Assembly (NCBI GenBank): GCA_013368315.1
Contig: JAACJM010000050.1
Location: 248,001-312,000, forward strand
Source: Tetrapyrgos nigripes
Lineage: Eukaryota; Basidiomycota; Agaricomycetes; Agaricales; Campanellaceae
Reading direction: 5' to 3'
Length of the DNA: 64,000 nt
Positions 58,170 through 64,000 of this stretch are shown here, in pieces. Position 1 is the stretch's first letter. Every line of letters begins with the position of its first letter. Under the pieces are notes generated by a model. The model saw only the letters and a list, made by a program, of their open reading frames with translations. It was not told the DNA's origin and did not search any database. The translations under genes and the position numbers were made by a program.

Positions 58170-60007
58170 CTAGTTGGCAGCGATTTCGTAGAGGTAGGAT
58201 TCGGGGAACTCCTTCTTGATCTGTTCTTCAATCCACCAGTAGGGAGTAAGATAGGAAACATCGGTGGACTCGGTCGAGGTCCTGCTAGCACCGGCGGTGA
58301 GCAGCCCGACAATGCGGCCCTCTCCGTCAACGACAATAGAGCCAGAGTCACCGGGGGCAGAGAAGGCGCCATCCTTCTTGTTGTAAGAGTAGACGGCGAT
58401 CTCAATCGACGTCTTCTCAATGCCGTAGTCATTGTTATGGCGCACGAAAGACTTTATACCAGTTGCACGACCGATAGTGACACCAGTGCTCGCACCATTT
58501 TTAACAACAAGGAAGCAATTCTCACCATTACTATCAAGTTCCATAGAGTGGCGGATCTCGTTGTCCTTGACAATACTTTTGATCTGGAGCATTCCATCAG
58601 TCGGGTATCTAAACCTGGACTGTCCCTGAGGGTGAGGGTTCATTTTGCGGATGAAATCTGCAGGTGAAATCGTGTGGCCTAGATATAATAGTCTCTAAAC
58701 CGGAATGATATTGGTATGATAGATTTAAACGTACCAAGATAGATCTTATTTCCGGGAAAGGTGGCCCAATTAATCTTATTGTTGTAGAGTTCAACCAAAC
58801 CCCAGTCTTGGGTGAATTGCTCATGGCCAACACCCATGTCAATGGGAGGGGCGTGTAAAATATAACCTAGCATGCGCTGGTTTGGACATGTCCAGTGCTT
58901 CTCAGCCTCGTCAAGGAGCATGGTTGCTGCTTTGATTGTTTGCTCTGCCTTCACCACCAACCTCTCATACTCCTCACGTAGTTGGGTCTCCTCGGAAGCC
59001 TCACCCTCAACAGCCAGTCCTAATTTCTCAAGCCTCGCTTTATATATCTCTATTTCAAGCTGCTGATCACCGATTGTTGTCTTTATATGTGTGGTAGCCT
59101 CATTGTAGGCCTTGTTGCTGAGGATGATGACCTGCTCATGAGGTTGGCTGGTGTTGTTTCGCAAGTAAGGCCGGTTAGGGTGTTTGGATGTTGGGAGAAC
59201 AACATGGCGGGCAGTTAGAAGGAAGATGCGATGGCTTGTACTGCTCTCTCGAATGTAGATTGCACCAGTGCCTTCATAGTGAGGAGTCTTGAGTGGAGAG
59301 ATGTGGATGCCAAGGGTAGGAGTGAATGGACTTCGTAGGTCAGAGATGGGGTTGATAGGAATGGTGTCAACATCAAGAAATTTGGTACCAGCAGACCAGG
59401 TGACAACAGATTCCCTAAATGCAACCTCAATGTCAGGGAACCCAGCCTGTGCCAGGATATCCTTACATCCCTCAGCCGCAGCTTTGGCAGCCTCAAAGAG
59501 GAGACTCCCAGGTGTAACACCAACCCAGAGATGAAGTGGACTGATTTGGTCCTCTCCTTCTTCTGTAAAACGTACAGGAGCGAAACAAACAGGATCTATG
59601 GATGTCCACTTGACATTGAGGGAATCGAGATGCAGGTAGATGCGCTTGCCTAGATCAAGCCACATGTTCTGAAGTGGGTGGTCACAGACAGGGCATGCCT
59701 CCCTCAGGATGTGCTGGGCCTCGGGACCCCTTAGAACAAACCAATTGTTGCCAGTTTTGTATACACAACAAGGGTTGGAAGGCAATCCATAGAAGTCTGT
59801 ATAAGCCCCAGGATAAGAGTCCAAGATAATGTGCTTCCTGTTCCCCTAGGCAGGAGGGTGGAGGGGCAAGAGGGCAGTGTTAGATGAAAAGGGCTGTGAG
59901 TTGCCCACAGAGGAACTTGGTTGACTTGGAGGTAGGTTGCTGAGACACCCAGTGATGTTGGGATCATCGGCACTGTTGGCATCAGAGTCAGGGTTATTTG
60001 ATTTCAT
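58170..60007 (-). CDS. trypsin-fold serine peptidase-like protein with internal coiled coil, about 570 aa
   Basis: Exons 60007-59909, 59845-58733 and about 58680-58170. The first intron (59908-59846, 63 nt, GTGGGC donor, CTAAC branch site, CCTAG acceptor) removes a TAG, and the second removes the YYI stop near 58680. The N-terminal region (DSYPGAYTDFYGLPSNPCCV, ESVVTWSAGTKF) belongs to a repeated agaricomycete family. The catalytic set of a chymotrypsin-like fold is visible: His in FLLTARHVV (about residue 247), Asp in FTQDWGLVEL (about 380), Ser in APGDSGSIVV (about 515). Between His and Asp lies a charged helical stretch (LEIEIYKARLEKLGLAVEGE through EAEKHW). No signal peptide is evident, so it may be intracellular. 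The substrate is unknown. Confidence 0.7.
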
Positions 60008-60599
60008 TGAGTCCCCTGGAACTGGATGGGTGGGTGGACAATGTAAGTATACGAGGAGGTTAGCAATATCTCAAGCAACACACTTGTGAAGAGAAAGAAT
60101 GCTTGGGCACAGTGTCAACTGTAGAGAGAGAGAGGCAAGCTAGCCTGCTTGATAGGAGTGTCAGATATTTGTACCTGGTTGAGATCAGCCAATGTCTTAC
60201 CCATGCCAGCTACCCTCAGAATTCCCATCCTGAAACGAACCCTCAATAGTGCACTACACCACACATTACAACCCACTGCAACGTTGGCATAGCCCTCAAC
60301 ACAGTTAAGAAATCTCCCTTGGACTTCATTGAGATGTTGGAAGCTCCCAACCCTTGACCCCAAACCCCTGCCGCTACACCCCTGGTTCCATACCAATCCC
60401 TATCCCTGACACCAACACCAACACCAACTCTGACCCAACTCTGGCCCAAATAATGTCCCCGTCCCCGTCTTCTAACCCTCATCCTCACCACCACCCTCAA
60501 CAAACTCAAAAAATGCCTCCTCTGAGTCCCCATCCCACTTTGCACAAACATACAACGGGAGCCGATAATTAGACTCCCTACTATGCCTATGCCTGCCTC
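60008..60599. other. intergenic with (ACCAAC)n-like low-complexity tract
   Basis: Upstream of the protease gene. A C/A-rich simple-sequence tract (CCAACACCAACACCAA and similar) lies at about 60405-60530. The two minus-strand frames over it are low-complexity by-products. Confidence 0.55.
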
Positions 60600-61010
60600 T
60601 TCAAATAAATCCCAATCGGGCTGGGAGGAAATAGAGTCTTCGGCGTGTTACAGTTGAATTTGTCTATAAGCAGCATAAGAGTTGTTATGGATAAGAAGTT
60701 GACGGATATGGTGGTGGTGAGGCTGGATGTGGTGATGGAGCTTTCAAGGACGAATGAGTATCGGTAGGAAAGGGTAAGATATTGGAGATTAAGTAGAAGG
60801 TTGTAGAAGTGGGCTTCGTATGAAGAAAATAGATTTATTTGGAGGGAGGTGAGTTGATGAAAAGGTAGACGTAACTCGGCATCTTCGTGGGGAAGGTTAG
60901 TAGAGGGTACGTCCTGATTTCGAGGGAATAATGGTAGAATGACCCGACGTAGATTCGGAGCGATGCAGAAAGTGCCTTAAAGCAAACAGCTGCAATGGAC
61001 AGCGTTGCCG
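60600..61010 (-). pseudogene. fragment of a second F-box-type gene family
   Basis: The minus-strand frame has LRRVILPLFPR, then LRLPFHQLTSLQINLFSSYE, LLLNLQYLTLSYRYSFVLES and LLIDKFNCNTPKTLFP. This is the pattern of the central repeat region of the common agaricomycete F-box proteins (L.W.QLT.L.L ... LL.CPNL..L.L). No start or F-box is found, so it is an isolated remnant. Confidence 0.4.
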
Positions 61011-61388
61011 AGTCTACCTGCGTTCTTTTAATACTACTCTCGTCGTCATCAGTTCATAATATAACAGGTTCTAAACGTCCAGGGCTCAAAGAGAAGGTAG
61101 ACGGCTGAAGGTTGGGAGATATTTGGTCAGGCTGTGAGAGACGGCTTGAAGGAGATTGTCAAGCGAGCCGTCGCCAGCGAGAAAAAAGACAAGAGTGTCG
61201 TATTGTTACATCAAGTACTGCTAGTACTAATCTACATACTACTATGTGGAGTACTGCTATACTTCTAACAAGATAACTATTGGTACGAACAACATCATCT
61301 TCCGTCTGTCCTTATCCCATTTAGAGATGAGGTCCATAAATGTAGAAACTTCTCCATCCCTGAGCCCACACTTCCTACGTGTATTACC
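61011..61388. other. 3' flank of the last F-box gene
   Basis: No supported coding sequence or repeat. Confidence 0.5.
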
Positions 61389-63072
61389 TTAGGAAATTTG
61401 CCTCAACGACTGAATATCCTCCTTTGAGATATTCCTGCACTTCTCCAACTTCAGCACCTCAATCCCAGCCTTGATAATAGCCCTGAGCTCGAGAACCTCC
61501 TTCAGTCTATCCAACAACGTGTACGACGCGTCCCCGAAAGGATCAAAGTCGAGAGACGTTAAATGTAGCGTCCGCAACAAAGGGAAGAAGGCGAATTGAC
61601 CGAAACCATTCTCTACCAGTGGCGTGGGGTCCAGAAGCATTAATAGCTCAAAGACGCGAAGACCACTGTAGTCAAAAATGCGACCACCAGTAGAGTCATC
61701 ACCAGAAACAGCCTGGAGATGAAGGGTACGGACAGATCCGAGGGAAGAAAATCGTCGGGTCATGGGACGGAACTGCCACATTTCGTCCGGAATAGACAAT
61801 GAGAGATTGTGGATGGAAATCAGAGGAGACAATGCTTCCAGTACATTGGCAATGAGCTCCGCTTGGTTATAGCCCGCCACGCGAACGGCAATGAACTGTA
61901 TCGATAGCGTCAGCCAGGGTGGTAAGGAGATAGTGATGGACGTCTGAGGGAGCTGAACTCCAGCATGGATCTGTGGACTGTAGTCAACCGAAATCTGTAG
62001 CCTCGAGATCCTGGATTGCGGCTCATTTTCGGAGAACAGTAAAGATCGTATCCTGGACAGTGAGGTGAGCATCAGGCTGACGTCTGGGTCTGTACGGGGA
62101 TCAACGACAATGTTGAATTGCATGTTGGTGGTGACCGGGAATGAAATGTGACTGAGGAGGTTGGCGCAACGGGCTGAGCTTCCACGTAATGTAACACTGC
62201 GCAGATGCGACAGCTGAACGACCTTGATATTTGATGTCGTCGCAGGTGGTGGCAAGACGCCCAGGCCATCCAGTTCCAAAACCTTCAGACCGGGCATACG
62301 AGCAAGCACCGTTCGAACTTGATGAGAAGTAGGTGCATCCCTCGGGTCATTGAGGGATAACTTGAGAACGGTCAAACCCTTCAACAAACGAGAATCCCAA
62401 GGTAAAAGGAAGTTCCGCAATTCCAGATGCTTGAGGCGCGGGGCATCACCATCCAGAAAACGCGAGGATAGTTTAACTGGATCATGGACAAACCGGTTAT
62501 CTACTACTGCTTCCAGGCGAAGCACCTCAAGCAGAGGTACGGCTTGTGCGAGGCCGAGATTTCCTGTATGTGAAATAACGGTGCCTATAGGACTAGCATA
62601 AAGTGTGAACTCCCTGACACGATAAATGTGCCCTAACGCAACGGCAGTGGCCCTGCCTTCCTGGATCCACTTCATATGATGAGCTTGGACTTTTCCGACA
62701 GATATCCGGAAAGTCAACGGGCAAGTTCCCGAGCGTTTGAGCATCTCCAGTATACAATCCGGATTGGAAGAGTCGATGTAACTCCATAATGCTGGGCATC
62801 CCAGCGCTACGTTTCGCCAATACTGGCACACATGAGAGACCGCGATGAAAGACCAGCGAGAAGGACGCAGAGGCGTGCTGAAAGACGTTGAAGACGCGCA
62901 AAAGAGGAAGATTTGGGAAAGAATCTCGGGAGGAAGTTGATTGATGAGTGCAAGGCTATTCCGGTAAGTTCTACTGTTAGTTTTGCCTAGATCTAGAATG
63001 TCGGAATTTCTTTAGAAGGATTTAAATGGTAAGGAAAGTCTCACCTCGAGGTACCGATACACTCGAACCCAT
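61389..63072 (-). CDS. F-box/leucine-rich-like protein, intact (543 aa)
   Basis: Exons 63072-63045 (MGSSVSVPR) and 62992-61389 join in phase across a 52-nt intron (GTGAGAC...TTCTAG), 1632 nt in all. The F-box is LALINQLPPEILSQIFLFCA, followed by RWSFIAVSHVCQYWRNVALG and then CPALWSYID, and CILEMLKRSGTCPLTF. LRR-like blocks follow (SRFLDGDAPRLKHLELRNFL, VLARMPGLKVLELDGLG, LSHLRSVTLRGSSARCANLL). The C-terminus KCRNISKEDIQSLRQIS stops just where relatives have a V.WD motif and acidic tail, so this member is slightly shorter. Probably an SCF adaptor of unknown target. Confidence 0.8.
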
Positions 63073-63394
63073 CTTGTAGTTTGACTTCCTCTTTCTCTAC
63101 TTCACTGATATTCGTGTCGGTCAATGTAAAAATGAAAAATGATCAAATGTAACTGTACAGTGTAAGAACATAACCACGTGTATCTCGATGGCTGCTGCGC
63201 GTCGGCTTCCACCACCACCTCCAGACCCTTGTCACTATACCTCAACCTCACAGATAAGACGGGTGATTATTCTAGTGAATTTCGGTTGACTTCTGGTGCG
63301 TGACATTGCTTGGACATTGCACATACCAAGATAGCTCATCCTAGAAATTTGATTATCTAGTTGTACAATCCTGTTCTAGAGACTGCTTTGCTAC
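63073..63394. other. divergent intergenic region
   Basis: Between two divergent F-box-type genes. It probably contains both promoters. Nothing else is seen. Confidence 0.5.
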
Positions 63395-64000
63395 ATGTCT
63401 TTACCAATAGAGCTCGTAGAAGAGATGATACACTGCGTGGTTGAAGTGACATTTGACGTCCGGTTCCCGTCGTGTCACACTCCAACGGCAGCGAGCAGAA
63501 GAGATCTTCTATCTTGTGCGCTCAGCTGTAGCGCTTTCTTCCATCTTACTATGAAGAATTTATGGAGTAACAGTGAGCTTATGCCGCTTTTGAAGTTGTT
63601 GCCCGGCTTGGAGGCCATTGACGGTTCCTACGTGAGTCTTCGGTATCGTTGTCGACCATAAATTTGGTATTCATGTATTTTCTTCAGGTCCTCATTGGCC
63701 AGCTGGATGAGGCATCCTTGAAGCGCTTTGATCTCTATTCTTCAAAAGTGAAGACACTCGTCTTTTCTCCCCCGAAAGGAAAAGACACTGGTCGACAAAT
63801 ATGTCTACACCTCCCTGACTCTCTTACGACCCAGACCACTTCTATCATTGGCCCATGTATACTGCTACGAGTATACAGAGACCTTCTCTAATGAAATGAT
63901 GTTCATGATATCGTCCTCTCTAAAATCAGCTGCCGTTTGGGGCGAGGAAGTCAGTCGACTTACTCCGTGTCCTGTGGCCATACTTCCAGATGTTGGTGTG
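63395..64000 (+). CDS. F-box-like protein, N-terminal part (runs off the window)
   Basis: ATG at 63395 begins MSLPIELVEEMIHCVVEVTF, an F-box-like start typical of a second agaricomycete family. LLSCALSCSAFFHLTMKNLW follows, and exon 1 ends at a GTGAGT donor after 63631. Exon 2 starts near 63688 (VLIGQLDEASLKRFDLYSSK, VKTLVFSPPKGKDTGRQICL). The frame then reaches a stop at 63889-63891. A plausible continuation (YEYTETFSNEMMFMISSSLK and beyond) lies in a different frame up to the window end. Either an intron or a one-base slip near 63840 separates them, so intactness is uncertain. Confidence 0.5.

Noticed and set aside
59731..59982. TAG ahead of the protease domain as a pseudogene mutation
   Set aside because: A canonical 63-nt intron with a CTAAC branch site removes it in phase.
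60115..60551. two overlapping minus-strand frames
   Set aside because: They are produced by the C/A-rich simple-sequence tract.
1..64000. CRISPR arrays, bacterial-type operons, prophage or rRNA genes
   Set aside because: None was seen; the intron-rich gene structure is clearly eukaryotic and no regularly spaced repeat arrays occur.

Overview
This window is nuclear DNA of a filamentous basidiomycete, most likely an agaricomycete. Genes are dense and split by short introns (mostly about 45-65 nt, GT-AG with CTNAY-type branch sites). There is a fungal-type lysine biosynthesis gene (alpha-aminoadipate reductase), a HOG-pathway response regulator, DUF6533 seven-helix membrane proteins, a lineage-expanded F-box/leucine-rich family and LINE and hAT-type transposable elements. 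Gene models below come from reading frames, splice sites and comparison of paralogues inside the window; nothing was aligned to a database.

Layout. 1-3.7 kb: the 3' end of LYS2, then a Ser/Thr/Pro-rich single-pass membrane protein. 3.8-9.9 kb: a decayed Baeyer-Villiger type flavin monooxygenase whose 5' part is missing and which abuts the 3' tail of a 5'-truncated LINE. That LINE is itself split by two different hAT-type MITEs, each with a perfect 8-bp target duplication. 10.6-19.5 kb: two tandem, apparently intact DUF6533 genes (13 exons each, including 8-nt and 9-nt micro-exons), each followed by broken F-box genes; this looks like a duplicated block. 19.7-22.3 kb: a BAG-domain co-chaperone gene. 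22.9-28.1 kb: a small unknown gene, one intact F-box gene and one F-box pseudogene. 28.3-29.8 kb: a polytopic membrane protein.

30.5-49.1 kb is the housekeeping core, nearly all on the minus strand: an MDR-fold reductase with a very long disordered N-terminus, a KDM3-like JmjC protein, the response regulator SSK1, the RNA-biology protein ARS2/SERRATE, and the 18S rRNA processing factor ESF2. The 3' coding end of ARS2 and the best 5' coding start of SSK1 overlap in different frames. 49.2-55.7 kb: three more F-box loci in a row on the minus strand (one intact, one clear pseudogene, one full length but with a single in-frame TAG). 56.1-57.6 kb: NCS6/CTU1 for tRNA 2-thiolation. 58.2-60.0 kb: a trypsin-fold protein with His, Asp and GDSGS motifs and a coiled coil between His and Asp. 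60.6-63.1 kb: an F-box remnant and one intact F-box gene. 63.4-64 kb: the start of another F-box-like gene cut by the window edge.

Overall the window alternates conserved eukaryotic genes with fast-evolving accessory blocks (F-box family, DUF6533, transposons). The most interesting signals are the stratified transposon insertions, the birth-and-death F-box cluster, the micro-exon-rich DUF6533 pair, the ARS2/SSK1 overlap and the protease with an inserted coiled coil.
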